Source: Actinomycetes bacterium
GTDB taxonomy: Bacteria > Actinomycetota > Acidimicrobiia > Acidimicrobiales > RAAP-2
Reading direction: 5' to 3'
NCBI GenBank assembly: GCA_021801235.1
Contig: JAJYYG010000074.1
Location: 1-62,278, forward strand
DNA length: 62,278 bases
Part shown: piece by piece, positions 17,776-26,245 of the stretch
How the letters are laid out: each line of letters starts with the position of its first letter
How positions within the stretch are numbered: the stretch's first letter is position 1
The notes under the pieces: model-generated
Told to the model about the DNA's origin: nothing
The model's database searches: none
Seen by the model: the letters and a program-made list of their open reading frames with translations, nothing else
Position numbers and translations under genes: made by a program

Positions 17776-18879
17776 GTGGGTGGTGGACGGCCCTGGCCGA
17801 CTCGAAGAGGACCGCTCCGGTCCCGACCCCGCCGCGCCGGGACGAACGGTCCGGATGCCGCCCTTGCCGTCGTCGTGGGTCTGGCTGCTGTCCTGGCCCT
17901 CGCCGTCGTCGTGGGTCTGGCGGGACGGGTGCCAGAGGCGGGGGCGGCGGTTCCCATCCGGTATCCGCCGCTCGGGCCGGTGGTCATCGCCGAGCCGCTG
18001 CCCGGGTTCACCGTGGCCGCACCGGGGCCGACGAACGGTCCGCTGACCGCCGCGGGGTTCGCCGCCCAGTCCTCGGACCCGGCTCAGGCGACCGCCGAGT
18101 TCGACGCTCTGGCGGACCAACCGGGCTTCGCCGCCGAGCTCCGCCTGTGGACCGACGTCCACGGGCCGGCCAAGGGTGCCAACGATGTCGTCATCACGTT
18201 GTTCCGGGTGACGGTGGCCGCGCCGCGGTCCGAGCTCGCCGCCGGTCTCGCCCTCCCCTACCGGGAGGCGGCCGGCGCGTCCCCGTTCACCGTCCCCAGC
18301 ATTCCCGGAGCCGAAGGCTTCACCGTGCCGGTCGCCACCTCCGGAGGGGTCACCGAGCAGACGGTCGTCTTCACCTACGGCGTCTACGTCACCGTGGTGC
18401 AGCTGGCCTCGTCGGACGCCGTCTCCAACCCGGCGCCGTTGAGTCCCGCCGATGCCATCGGGGTCGCCTTCGACCAGTACCAGGCGGTGGTCCACGCGCC
18501 GGGGATCCCCGAGCGGGTGCGTCGGGGGGTCCCGGCACCGGCGACCGATCGGGGCGGGGGTCTGCACCTCGGCGGCGTGTCGGCAGTGTTGGCCGGCGTC
18601 GCCGTACTGGCCGCGGTGGCGTGGCTCGCAGATCGGCGGAGGCGACCCAGGCTCACGGCGGCAGCCGACCCTTGGTCCCCGGACGGTGTGCTCGCCGCCA
18701 TGGGGGCCGTCCCGGTCGGTCGTCCACCGTCGGCCGGTGGTGTGTCGCCGCCACCGGTCCTCCTACCGGGGACCAGGCCCGGGTGGCAGCCCGACCCGTC
18801 CTCGCCGGACTCCACGGTGCGCTATTGGGACGGGGAACGGTGGACCGATCACGTCGCCCGCAGGACGGCGGTCGGCTGA
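17776..18879 (+). CDS. Membrane protein with C-terminal DUF2510 motif
   Basis: Function unknown. A short basic start is followed by a hydrophobic stretch near residues 28-50 (signal anchor or signal peptide), an extracytoplasmic domain of about 210 residues, a second membrane helix around 275-295, and a cytoplasmic tail ending in the DUF2510 signature PGWQPDP...RYWDGERWTDH. GTG at 17776 is the first in-frame start after metH; no clear Shine-Dalgarno, so the start is uncertain. The following gene also ends in DUF2510. The first hydrophobic stretch is built from a 36-base duplication. Confidence 0.72.
   Translation: MGGGRPWPTRRGPLRSRPRRAGTNGPDAALAVVVGLAAVLALAVVVGLAGRVPEAGAAVPIRYPPLGPVVIAEPLPGFTVAAPGPTNGPLTAAGFAAQSSDPAQATAEFDALADQPGFAAELRLWTDVHGPAKGANDVVITLFRVTVAAPRSELAAGLALPYREAAGASPFTVPSIPGAEGFTVPVATSGGVTEQTVVFTYGVYVTVVQLASSDAVSNPAPLSPADAIGVAFDQYQAVVHAPGIPERVRRGVPAPATDRGGGLHLGGVSAVLAGVAVLAAVAWLADRRRRPRLTAAADPWSPDGVLAAMGAVPVGRPPSAGGVSPPPVLLPGTRPGWQPDPSSPDSTVRYWDGERWTDHVARRTAVG
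17866..17921 (+). repeat. 20-bp direct repeat, 36-bp period, in a membrane helix
   Basis: The same 20 bases occur at 17866-17885 and 17902-17921. In frame they code twice for LAVVVGLA, so the N-terminal hydrophobic helix of the DUF2510 protein was lengthened by a 12-residue duplication. Confidence 0.85.
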
Positions 18880-18981
18880 CCGCGGTCGGCTGACGGAGGT
18901 CGGCTGACCAGAGCCCGGCGGGCGGACCGGGTCGACGGGTGTCGCCACTGCCGCATCGCGTCCTCGGTACGATTGGCCTCG

Positions 18982-19452
18982 ATGGGCCTCTTCCCCTCCC
19001 ATGGGGCCGTCTTCTCGGTCCAGTTCGCGCTCACCTCTTCCCACCTGCGACTCGTCGGCATCGTCGTCGTGGCCGTGCTCGTGGTCTTCGTCGGGGTCCG
19101 CCAGGTGATGCACGCCCGGAACCTGAAGCGGCGCAAGGCGGCGTCCGTCGGCTACCACGACCGCGACGTCGCCCAGTACGGGGTGGGGCCCGCCGGGTTC
19201 GCCGGGGCCGCCTCGGCACGGACGGCAGACGGCACCCCGCTCGCCCCGACCTTCGGCCCGGGCACGGCGGGGGCCCCGGCACTCCCTCCGCCGTTCGTCG
19301 CCGCCGGCCCGGCCGCATCTGCGACGCCGTCGGCCGGCCGTCCGGGTGCGGTTGCCGCCGGTTGGCTCCCCGACCCTTCGGGCGATCCCTCGGTGCTCCG
19401 GTACTGGGACGGGACCGGGTGGACCTCCCACACCGCGCGGCGGAGCGCCTGA
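18982..19452 (+). CDS. Small membrane protein with DUF2510 tail
   Basis: Function unknown. 156 residues: an N-terminal membrane helix (about 22-44, LRLVGIVVVAVLVVFVGV), a basic stop-transfer RNLKRRK, an Ala/Pro-rich linker, and a C-terminal DUF2510 motif AGWLPDP...LRYWDGTGWTSH. ATG at 18982 has a TACGAT box 8 bases upstream; a TTG at 18973 is also possible. It lies 102 bases after the larger DUF2510 protein in the same direction, so the two may act together. Confidence 0.75.
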   Translation: MGLFPSHGAVFSVQFALTSSHLRLVGIVVVAVLVVFVGVRQVMHARNLKRRKAASVGYHDRDVAQYGVGPAGFAGAASARTADGTPLAPTFGPGTAGAPALPPPFVAAGPAASATPSAGRPGAVAAGWLPDPSGDPSVLRYWDGTGWTSHTARRSA

Positions 19453-19504
19453 GCAGCCGCAGACTCCGCACCGGGGCGGCGCAGAACGGCGCGAGGCGGG
19501 GGCG

Positions 19505-20230
19505 TCAGAGCGCCAGCGTGGCACCCCCGTCGACCACCACTGCGGCTCCGTTGACGAACGCGGCCGGCTGGGAGCAGAGGAACGCCACCACCTTGCCGAA
19601 GTCGGACGGATCCCCCATCACCCCGGCACCTCCGAGCTCCCGCATCCGATCGGTGGCGTGCGGGCCCGGGCAGGCCAGGTTCAGCGTGATGCCGCTCCCC
19701 TCGCGGGCGAGGTCCTGCGCCGCCGTCTTCGCCCACGCCCACAGGGCGGTGCGGGCGGTGTTCGACAAGGCCAGCGTCGGTACCGGCTGCACCACCGAGT
19801 ACGACGTGATGCAGCACATCCGGCCCCACCCACCGGCACGCAGGACCGGGGCAGCCGCCCGCACCAGGCGGACCGAGGCGAGGAAGTTGGCTTCGAACGC
19901 ACCGGCCAGGTCGCCGTCGGTCACGTCGAGCGCCCGCCCCGGTGGCGGCCCGCCGGCGTTCGCCACCACGATGTCGAGACGGCCGAACCGCTCCCCGGCC
20001 ACAGCCACCAGCCGGTCCGGCGTCGCCGGATCAGCCATGTCGGCGACCTCGGTCACCACCGTGGCACCCTCGGTCCGCAACTGGGCGGCAGCCTCCGCCA
20101 GGGATGCCTCCCCCCGGGCGGCGACCACCAGGTCGACCCCCTCGGCGGCCAGGGCGCGCGCCGAGGCCAGCCCGAGACCACGCGAGCCCGCGGCCACCAC
20201 CGCCACCCTTCCTGCGATCCCCAGATCCAT
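19505..20230 (-). CDS. Atypical short-chain dehydrogenase (catalytic Tyr/Lys replaced)
   Basis: Classical-SDR fold of 241 residues: nucleotide loop AGSRGLG at 14-20, NAGG at 91-94, Ser143 in the active-site strand. The YxxxK pair is absent; counting from Ser143 the positions hold Ser156 and Arg160 in LALSNTAR. This LALSNxxR form recurs in a subgroup of FabG-like proteins, so it is a family trait, not an error. ATG at 20230 has GGGAGAAGGG upstream. It ends the minus-strand series after the M24 peptidase (67-base gap). Activity as a normal dehydrogenase is doubtful. Confidence 0.85.
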   Translation of the reverse strand: MDLGIAGRVAVVAAGSRGLGLASARALAAEGVDLVVAARGEASLAEAAAQLRTEGATVVTEVADMADPATPDRLVAVAGERFGRLDIVVANAGGPPPGRALDVTDGDLAGAFEANFLASVRLVRAAAPVLRAGGWGRMCCITSYSVVQPVPTLALSNTARTALWAWAKTAAQDLAREGSGITLNLACPGPHATDRMRELGGAGVMGDPSDFGKVVAFLCSQPAAFVNGAAVVVDGGATLAL

Positions 20231-20297
20231 GCCCTTCTCCCTCCGGTCCGACTGCGGACAGTACCGCGACCGTCCCGACCGCCGCCGCAGGCGGGGC

Positions 20298-21461
20298 TCA
20301 CGGACCGAGCGCCACCATGGCATGGTCGGCGCGGTTGAGGCGTTCCGGCTCCCCGTCCTCCCCGATCACGACGATGTCCTCGAGCCGCATGCCGAACCGC
20401 CCGGTGACGTAGATCCCCGGTTCGACGGAGAACGCGTTCCCGACTTCGAGGAGCACACCGTTCCCTTCCACCAGGTAGGGGTCCTCGTGCTCCTCGATCC
20501 CGATGCCGTGACCGGTCCGGTGCCAGAAGTGCTCCCCGTAACCGGCATCGTCGATCACCGCCCGGGTGGCCCGGTCGACCGCCTCGGCCGCCACGCCGGC
20601 CCGCGCGGCGACGACCCCCGCCTGTTGCGCCGCTCGGAGGACCTCGTAGCACTCGGCGATCTCCGCCGGAGGCGTGCCGGTGTACACCGTCCGGGTGATG
20701 TCCGAGCAGTACCCGACCGCACCGGCGTCGCCGCCCAGCGCCAGCGCACCCCCGAAATCACACACCACCGTCTCGTCCGGGCCCACGATGCGGGCCCCCG
20801 GCTCGTGATGGGGGCTCGCCGCGTTGGGGCCGCTCCCCACGATGGCGAAGTTGACCTGCTGGTGCCCTTCCGCCAGCAACAGGTCCCCGAGGTCCCCGGA
20901 GACGTCGGACTCCCGCCGGCCGACAAGCGGCACCTCCCCCGCCTGGAGCACCACCGCCACCCGGTCGGCTGCGGCGGCTGCGGCGCGGAGGGCTGCGATC
21001 TCCCCGACGTCCTTCACCGCCCGCACCGGGGCGGTGACCGACGACGAGGGCCGCCAGGTCACTCCGGGCAGCGCGCTCTGCAGCGCGAGCAGCGACGCCG
21101 CCCAGGCCCGATCGGAGACGGCGACCACCGGACCAGCCCCGGCGTCCGCATCGGGGGAGCGGACCGATCGGCGTACCAGGGATGCCACCAGGTCGATCGG
21201 GTCGTCCCCGTCGTCCCACGCCAGCACCGTGAACAGGTCCGCCTGCGGGGAGACCCGAGGAGCCTCCAACCGGGGGACCACCAGGACCGGCTCGCCTGCC
21301 GCAGGGAGCACCAGCACGGTCAGCCGTTCCAGCGGCATGGCCCGGTACCCGGTCAGCCAGGGCAGGTCCGCGCCGTGGGAGAGGCAGAGGACGTCGACAC
21401 CCTCCACCGCCATCCGCTCACGGACCCGGCCGACCCGGTCGGCGCCGGCGGAGGGCACCAT
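20298..21461 (-). CDS. M24 family aminopeptidase (Xaa-Pro type)
   Basis: Metallopeptidase expected to remove N-terminal residues before proline. 387 residues: creatinase-like N-domain (1-140) and pita-bread catalytic domain, with metal ligands in CDFGG and SDITRTVYTG, the histidine of HRTGHGIG, the Glu of SVEPGIY and the Glu of MRLEDIV. ATG at 21461 has GGGGAGG eight bases upstream; a GTG at 21491 overlapping the lipB-lipA stop is the alternative but lacks a Shine-Dalgarno. It follows the lipB-lipA gene by 26 bases, so it is probably cotranscribed. Confidence 0.9.
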   Translation of the reverse strand: MVPSAGADRVGRVRERMAVEGVDVLCLSHGADLPWLTGYRAMPLERLTVLVLPAAGEPVLVVPRLEAPRVSPQADLFTVLAWDDGDDPIDLVASLVRRSVRSPDADAGAGPVVAVSDRAWAASLLALQSALPGVTWRPSSSVTAPVRAVKDVGEIAALRAAAAAADRVAVVLQAGEVPLVGRRESDVSGDLGDLLLAEGHQQVNFAIVGSGPNAASPHHEPGARIVGPDETVVCDFGGALALGGDAGAVGYCSDITRTVYTGTPPAEIAECYEVLRAAQQAGVVAARAGVAAEAVDRATRAVIDDAGYGEHFWHRTGHGIGIEEHEDPYLVEGNGVLLEVGNAFSVEPGIYVTGRFGMRLEDIVVIGEDGEPERLNRADHAMVALGP

Positions 21462-21487
21462 CCCGGGGTCCTCCCCGGAGAGCCCCG

Positions 21488-23185
21488 TCACGACACCCGT
21501 CGCACCAACGACACCGGCTGACGGGACGGGGGGGTCGGAACCGTCGCCGTCGCCTCCCGGGCGTGGTAGCTGGATCGGGTGAGCGGGGACGCCTGGACGT
21601 GGCCGAACCCCATCGCCACAGCGGCCCTGCGCAGCTCCTCGAACTCCTCGGGCGCCCACCAGCGCGCCACGGGCAGGTGGTCCCTGCTCGGACGCAGGTA
21701 CTGACCCACGGTCACGATGTCCACCCCGACCGCCCGGAGGTCCGCCAGGGTGGCCAGCACCTCCGGCGCCCGCTCCCCCATGCCCAGGATGATCCCCGAC
21801 TTGGTCGTGAGACCGGCGTCCTTGGCGCGTGCCAGCACGGTCAGGCTCCGGGCGTATCCGGCGGACGGCCGGGCCGCACGCTGCAGGCGCGCCACCGTCT
21901 CGATGTTGTGGTTGAGGACGTCCGGTCGGGCCTGGAAGATCGTTGCGAGCGCGCCGGCGTCCCCCTTGCAGTCGGAGATCAGCACCTCCACCGACGTGCC
22001 GGGGCTTCGCCGCCGCACCGCGGCGATGGTGGCGGCGAACCCGGCTGCCCCGCCGTCGGCGAGATCGTCCCGGGCGACACAGGTGATCACCGCATGGGCG
22101 AGCCCCATCCGCTCCACCGCCCGGGCCACCCGGTCCGGCTCCCCCGGATCCAGCGGCAGCGGGCGGCGGGTGTCGACCTGGCAGAAGCCGCAGGCGCGGG
22201 TGCAGCGCTCGCCGTTGATCATGAAGGTGGCGGTCCGCTCCGACCAGCACTCGTAGATGTTCGGGCAACCGGCCTCCTGGCAGACCGTCACCAGGCCGAG
22301 CTCCCGCACCTGGCGCTCGGTCTCGAGGTACCCGTCGCCCATCCTGGCCCCGACGCGGAGCCAGGCCGGCTTCCGACCACCGAGGGGCAACCCGGCCTCA
22401 GGATCGACCCCCGCCCGGCGGAGCCGGCGGGTAAGCGGCGGCCCGTGGCCGTCAACCGAGGACCGGGCGGCCTCGGCCGGGTCCTTCTCCGCCCGACCGG
22501 AGGACGCCCCGCCGGTCACCCGCTGCACCTCGGGACGCCCGCCCCAACCGGTGCTGCCGGCACCGACCACCGCATCGACCACCGCATCGACCACCTGGGA
22601 CATCGTTGCCCCGATCCCCTCCGCCCGCAGCGAGGTGACCGGTCGGTCGGCGATGCCGCACGGGACGATGTGGCCGAACATGGACAGGTCGACCGATACG
22701 TTCAGGGCGAACCCGTGCAGGGTCCGCCCCCGGGCGGTGCGCACCCCGATGGCGCAGATCTTCCGCGGTCCGGCGCCTCCCGGAGGGTCGTCCAGACCGA
22801 CCCACACCCCCGGATAGCCGGTCAGGCGGCCGACCCCGTCCGGGTCCATCCCCAGACCGACCAGCGTGGCGACGATCAGGTCCTCGATGCGGCGGACATG
22901 GTCGGGACCCCGGTGCGGACCGTCCCCGACCGAGACGATCGGATAGCCGACGAGCTGGCCCGGACCGTGGAAGGTGACGTCGCCACCCCGGTCCACTGCC
23001 ACCTGGTCCGCCCCGACCGTGGCCGGATCGACCAGGATGTGGGCGGGATCGGCGTGGGAGCCGAGCGTGTAGACGGCGTCGTGCTCCATGAGCAGCAGGT
23101 AGTCGTCGTCGGAGCGGCTCCAGATGGCGCGCTGCAGGTCCCAGGCTTCGCGGTAGGCGACCCGTCCCAGCCAGCGGACCTTCAA
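21488..23185 (-). CDS. lipB-lipA: Fused octanoyltransferase-lipoyl synthase (LipB-LipA)
   Basis: One uninterrupted 565-residue frame carries both steps of de novo lipoate assembly. Residues 1-205 are LipB: RGGDVTFHGPGQLVGYP around 66-82, Lys142 in KICAIG, and acyl-thioester Cys176 in VPCGI. After a linker of about 50 polar residues, 256-565 are LipA: auxiliary-cluster cysteines 302, 307 and 313 (CQEAGCPNIYEC), radical-SAM cysteines 328, 332 and 335 (CTRACGFC), and the C-terminal RSSY at 537-540. All known catalytic residues of both enzymes remain. TTG at 23185 fits the LipB N-terminus but has no clear Shine-Dalgarno; GTG at 23236 is the alternative. It directly follows the E2 gene whose lipoyl lysine is the substrate. 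Confidence 0.93.
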   Translation of the reverse strand: MKVRWLGRVAYREAWDLQRAIWSRSDDDYLLLMEHDAVYTLGSHADPAHILVDPATVGADQVAVDRGGDVTFHGPGQLVGYPIVSVGDGPHRGPDHVRRIEDLIVATLVGLGMDPDGVGRLTGYPGVWVGLDDPPGGAGPRKICAIGVRTARGRTLHGFALNVSVDLSMFGHIVPCGIADRPVTSLRAEGIGATMSQVVDAVVDAVVGAGSTGWGGRPEVQRVTGGASSGRAEKDPAEAARSSVDGHGPPLTRRLRRAGVDPEAGLPLGGRKPAWLRVGARMGDGYLETERQVRELGLVTVCQEAGCPNIYECWSERTATFMINGERCTRACGFCQVDTRRPLPLDPGEPDRVARAVERMGLAHAVITCVARDDLADGGAAGFAATIAAVRRRSPGTSVEVLISDCKGDAGALATIFQARPDVLNHNIETVARLQRAARPSAGYARSLTVLARAKDAGLTTKSGIILGMGERAPEVLATLADLRAVGVDIVTVGQYLRPSRDHLPVARWWAPEEFEELRRAAVAMGFGHVQASPLTRSSYHAREATATVPTPPSRQPVSLVRRVS

Positions 23186-23216
23186 CGGGCCGGGGCGCGG
23201 GGCGGCGGGGGGAGGA

Positions 23217-24596
23217 TCAAAGCTCCCCTGCCCAGTCACGCTGGTCGAGGATCTCCGCCACCCGCGAGAGGAACCGGGCGACGTACGCGCCGTCGACGGC
23301 ACGGTGGTCGAAGTTCACCGCCGCCAGGCCGACCGAGTGGATGGCGATCGACTCGGTTCCGTCGGGGAGGGCGACCACCACCGGCTTGCGGGAGATGCCG
23401 TCGGTGGACAGGATCGCCACCTGGGGCTGGTTGATGATCGCCCCGGTGAGGAGCGTCCCGAACGGGCCCGCATTGGTGATGGAGAAGGTCCCCCCGCTGA
23501 TGTCGTCGGCGCTCAGGCGCCGCGAGCGGGCGCGGTCGGCCAGCTCGCGGATCCGCCGGGCCATGCCGCGGAGGGTCAGCTCCTCCGCCCGGTGGACCAC
23601 CGGCACGATCAGCCCCTCGTTGTCGAGATCGACCGCGATGCCGAGGTTGATGTCCCGGTGGACGACCAGGGCGTCGTCGCCGACCGAGGCGTTGAGATGG
23701 GGGAAGTCGCCCAGGGCCTCCACCGTCGCCCGCGCCGCGAACGGCAGGTAGCTCAGGCCGAAGCCCTCCTCTGCCCGGAAGCGCTCGCCGTGGGCCCGAC
23801 GGACCTGCTCCACCCGCTCGTAGTCGATCTCCTTGACCATCAGTGTGTGGGGCGAGGTCGCCTTGGACCGGACCATGTGCTCCGCGGTCCTCCGCCGGAT
23901 GTTGGTGAAGGGGACCACCTCGTCCCTGTCGGCGCCGGCGCGGACCGGAATGGGGGCCGGCATCGGAGCGGGAGCGGCCGCCGGGGCGGTGGGGGCCGGG
24001 GCGGCCGGGACCGCCACCGGTGGGGCCGGGGCGGTGGGTGCGGTCGCCGACGACGCGCCGGCGATGGCCGCCTCGACGTCCTCGCGGGTGATCCGGCCAC
24101 CGATGCCCGTCCCCGTCAGCGAGGTCGCGTCGAGGCCGTGGTCGTCGATCAGGCGCCGGACCATCGGGGACAGCACCTCCGACGCGCCGGCGGCGACGCG
24201 GGGTGCGACGGGGCCCGGCGGGGGAGCGGCGACCGGCGGGGCCGCGGGGGCGATCGGGGGTGCGGGGGAACGCGGAGCCGGCGGAGCTGCGGCGGGCGGC
24301 GGCTCCGGGGGGGCCGGGGCCGCGGTCGCGGCAGCATCGGCTCCGTCGGCGACGGCGGACGCGCCGTCGCCGATGACCGCCAGGCGGGCACCCACGTCGA
24401 CCGTGTCCCCCTCCTTCACGAGGATCTGCGTCAGGACGCCGGTGACCGGCGACGGCACTTCCGAGTCGACCTTGTCCGTCGAGACCTCGAAGAGGGGCTC
24501 GTCCCGTTCCACCCGCTCACCGATGGCCTTCAGCCATTTGGTGATGGTCCCCTCGGTCACCGTCTCGCCGAGCTGCGGCATGGTCACATCAGGCAA
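23217..24596 (-). CDS. sucB: 2-oxoacid dehydrogenase E2 (dihydrolipoyl acyltransferase)
   Basis: Core acyltransferase passing an acyl group from lipoyl-lysine to CoA. 459 residues: one lipoyl domain with Lys42 in STDKVDS, a long Ala/Pro linker (about 85-135), the E3-binding domain (142-175), a second Ala/Pro linker, and the catalytic domain with His431 and Asp435 in HRAVDG. Succinyl versus acetyl specificity cannot be decided; the neighbouring aceE points to pyruvate, while the gene resembles actinobacterial E2s labelled sucB. TTG at 24596 has AAGGGGG upstream and overlaps the lpdA stop; GTG 24587 and ATG 24581 are alternatives. Confidence 0.92.
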   Translation of the reverse strand: MPDVTMPQLGETVTEGTITKWLKAIGERVERDEPLFEVSTDKVDSEVPSPVTGVLTQILVKEGDTVDVGARLAVIGDGASAVADGADAAATAAPAPPEPPPAAAPPAPRSPAPPIAPAAPPVAAPPPGPVAPRVAAGASEVLSPMVRRLIDDHGLDATSLTGTGIGGRITREDVEAAIAGASSATAPTAPAPPVAVPAAPAPTAPAAAPAPMPAPIPVRAGADRDEVVPFTNIRRRTAEHMVRSKATSPHTLMVKEIDYERVEQVRRAHGERFRAEEGFGLSYLPFAARATVEALGDFPHLNASVGDDALVVHRDINLGIAVDLDNEGLIVPVVHRAEELTLRGMARRIRELADRARSRRLSADDISGGTFSITNAGPFGTLLTGAIINQPQVAILSTDGISRKPVVVALPDGTESIAIHSVGLAAVNFDHRAVDGAYVARFLSRVAEILDQRDWAGEL

Positions 24597-26088
24597 CGTG
24601 GAGCCCCCTTCCGGTCAACGCCAGCACCGTCTCGCCGAACGTCTCGGACAACGACGGGTGTGGCTGGATGAACTGGGCCACCTCGTCGGGGGTCGCCTCC
24701 CAGTTGACGGCCAGGTACCCGGCGCCGAGCTGCTCGGTCACCCACGGCCCGGCCATATGGACCCCCAGGATCCGCCCGGCGGACCCGTCGGGCCGGCGCT
24801 CGGCCACCACCTTGACCAGCCCCTCCGTCTCTCCCAGGATCCGGGCCCGGCTGTTGCCGCCGAAGGGGTCCTTCTTCGTCACCACGTCGATGCCGGCGGC
24901 GACGGCTGCCTCCTCGGTGAGACCGGCGAAGGCCACCTCCGGATGGCAGTAGATGGCCCAGGGCACCCGGGTGTAGTCCACGGGGAGGACCGGCTCGCCG
25001 AGCATCGCCTTGACGGCCACGATGGCTTCCGCGAACGCGACATGGGCGAGCTGGGGCGTCCCCGCCACCACGTCCCCGACCGCCCACACGCCGTCGGCCG
25101 CGGTACGCATCAGCCCGTCCGCCACCACGAAGCCGCGGTCGTCGACGACCACCCCCGTCCCCTCGGCCAGGAGGCCCTCGGTGCGGGGCCGGCGCCCGAC
25201 CGACACGACGACCGCCTCGACCTCGAGCGTCTCGTCGTCTCCGTAGGAGACGGCGGTGACCTTGCGCGACGGGTCGGGCTTGTGGCCGTGCACCGGGGTG
25301 CCCGCCTTCACGGTGATGCCCCGCTTGCGGAACGAGCGGCCGACCACCGCCGCCACGTCCGGATCGCACCCCGAGAGGATGGTGGGGAGCGCCTCGAACA
25401 CGGTGACCTCCGATCCGAGATCGGCGAACACCGAGGCGAACTCGCACCCGATGGCGCCGCCACCGATGACCGCCACCGACGCCGGGAGCGCCTCGAGGTC
25501 GAGGACCTCGTCGGAGGTCATCACCACCTCACCGTCGACGTCGAAGCCCGGGATGGTCCGCGGCAGCGACCCGGCGGCGAGCACCACGTTCCGGCCGGTG
25601 ATCTCCGCCATGGAGCCGTCCACCCCGGCGATGCGGACGAGATGTCCCGGATGCAGCGTGCCGGTCCCGTTGTAGACGGTGATCCCGCGCCCCTTCATCA
25701 GGCCGGAGAGGCCCTTGAACAGCTGGTCGACGACCTGACCCTTGCGCGCCTGGCTCACCCCGAACCGCACGGACGGGCGTTCCCCGTCGGCCGGCACGTC
25801 ACCCACCCCGAACTCGGAGGCCCGGGCCACCGTCCGGAAGACCGCCGCCGTCTCGAGGAACTCCTTGGCGGGGACGCATCCCCGGTGGAGGCAGGTGCCG
25901 CCCACCTTGTCGAGCTCGACCACGGCCACCGAGAGGCCGGCCGCCGCCCCGTAGAGGGCGGTGGCGTACCCGCCGGGGCCGCCCCCGACCACGACCACGT
26001 CGTACCTGCCCTCCCCTGCATCCCCGCCGCTCGTGCTCCCCCCCGATGTTGCGTGCTCCGAAGCCACTCCGGGTCCCGTGGGAACCAC
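24589..26088 (-). CDS. lpdA: Dihydrolipoyl dehydrogenase (E3)
   Basis: FAD enzyme that reoxidises dihydrolipoamide with NAD+. Of 499 residues, the first 27 are a disordered Gly/Ser tail; then the FAD motif VVGGGPGGYAT, the redox pair Cys66-Cys71 in GGTCLHRGCVPAK, the NAD loop GGGAIGCEFA, FAD motif VGDVVAGT, and the C-terminal HPSLSETFGE whose His and Glu form the active-site dyad. It starts the lpdA-E2-lipBA operon. GTG at 26088 is the outermost start; the fold begins only at residue 28, so a later GTG (26067) is possible. Confidence 0.93.
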   Translation of the reverse strand: MVPTGPGVASEHATSGGSTSGGDAGEGRYDVVVVGGGPGGYATALYGAAAGLSVAVVELDKVGGTCLHRGCVPAKEFLETAAVFRTVARASEFGVGDVPADGERPSVRFGVSQARKGQVVDQLFKGLSGLMKGRGITVYNGTGTLHPGHLVRIAGVDGSMAEITGRNVVLAAGSLPRTIPGFDVDGEVVMTSDEVLDLEALPASVAVIGGGAIGCEFASVFADLGSEVTVFEALPTILSGCDPDVAAVVGRSFRKRGITVKAGTPVHGHKPDPSRKVTAVSYGDDETLEVEAVVVSVGRRPRTEGLLAEGTGVVVDDRGFVVADGLMRTAADGVWAVGDVVAGTPQLAHVAFAEAIVAVKAMLGEPVLPVDYTRVPWAIYCHPEVAFAGLTEEAAVAAGIDVVTKKDPFGGNSRARILGETEGLVKVVAERRPDGSAGRILGVHMAGPWVTEQLGAGYLAVNWEATPDEVAQFIQPHPSLSETFGETVLALTGRGLHVA

Positions 26089-26151
26089 CTCCGTCCGTCG
26101 AATGCCGAAGGACCGCCCGCACGGTTCACCGCCCGGCGTCCGTTGTCAGCC

Positions 26152-26164
26152 TACAGGGGCTGTA
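26152..26164 (-). promoter_or_regulatory. Inverted repeat TACAG-GGG-CTGTA upstream of lpdA
   Basis: A perfect 5-bp-arm inverted repeat 64 bases before the lpdA start, in the 157-base gap after the ABC permease gene. A TAGGCT sequence lies beside it on the minus strand. It is a candidate operator for the lpdA-E2-lipBA operon; nothing else is visible in this gap. Confidence 0.3.
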
Positions 26165-26245
26165 ACCGGTCCCGTCTCGACGCGCGTCGCCGCGAACAGC
26201 CGAGCGAGCCGGATCGCTGCCGGCGCCCGCAACGGCTGCGATCTC

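Noticed and set aside
15627-18011. 794-codon minus-strand open frame opposite metH
   Set aside because: A shadow of metH with biased composition; metH domains are complete on the plus strand.
22300-22600. Sequencing frameshift as the cause of the LipB-LipA fusion
   Set aside because: The frame stays open with normal codon bias through the linker, and both domains are in the same frame. A frameshift would move the second domain to another frame. Independent reads would still be useful.
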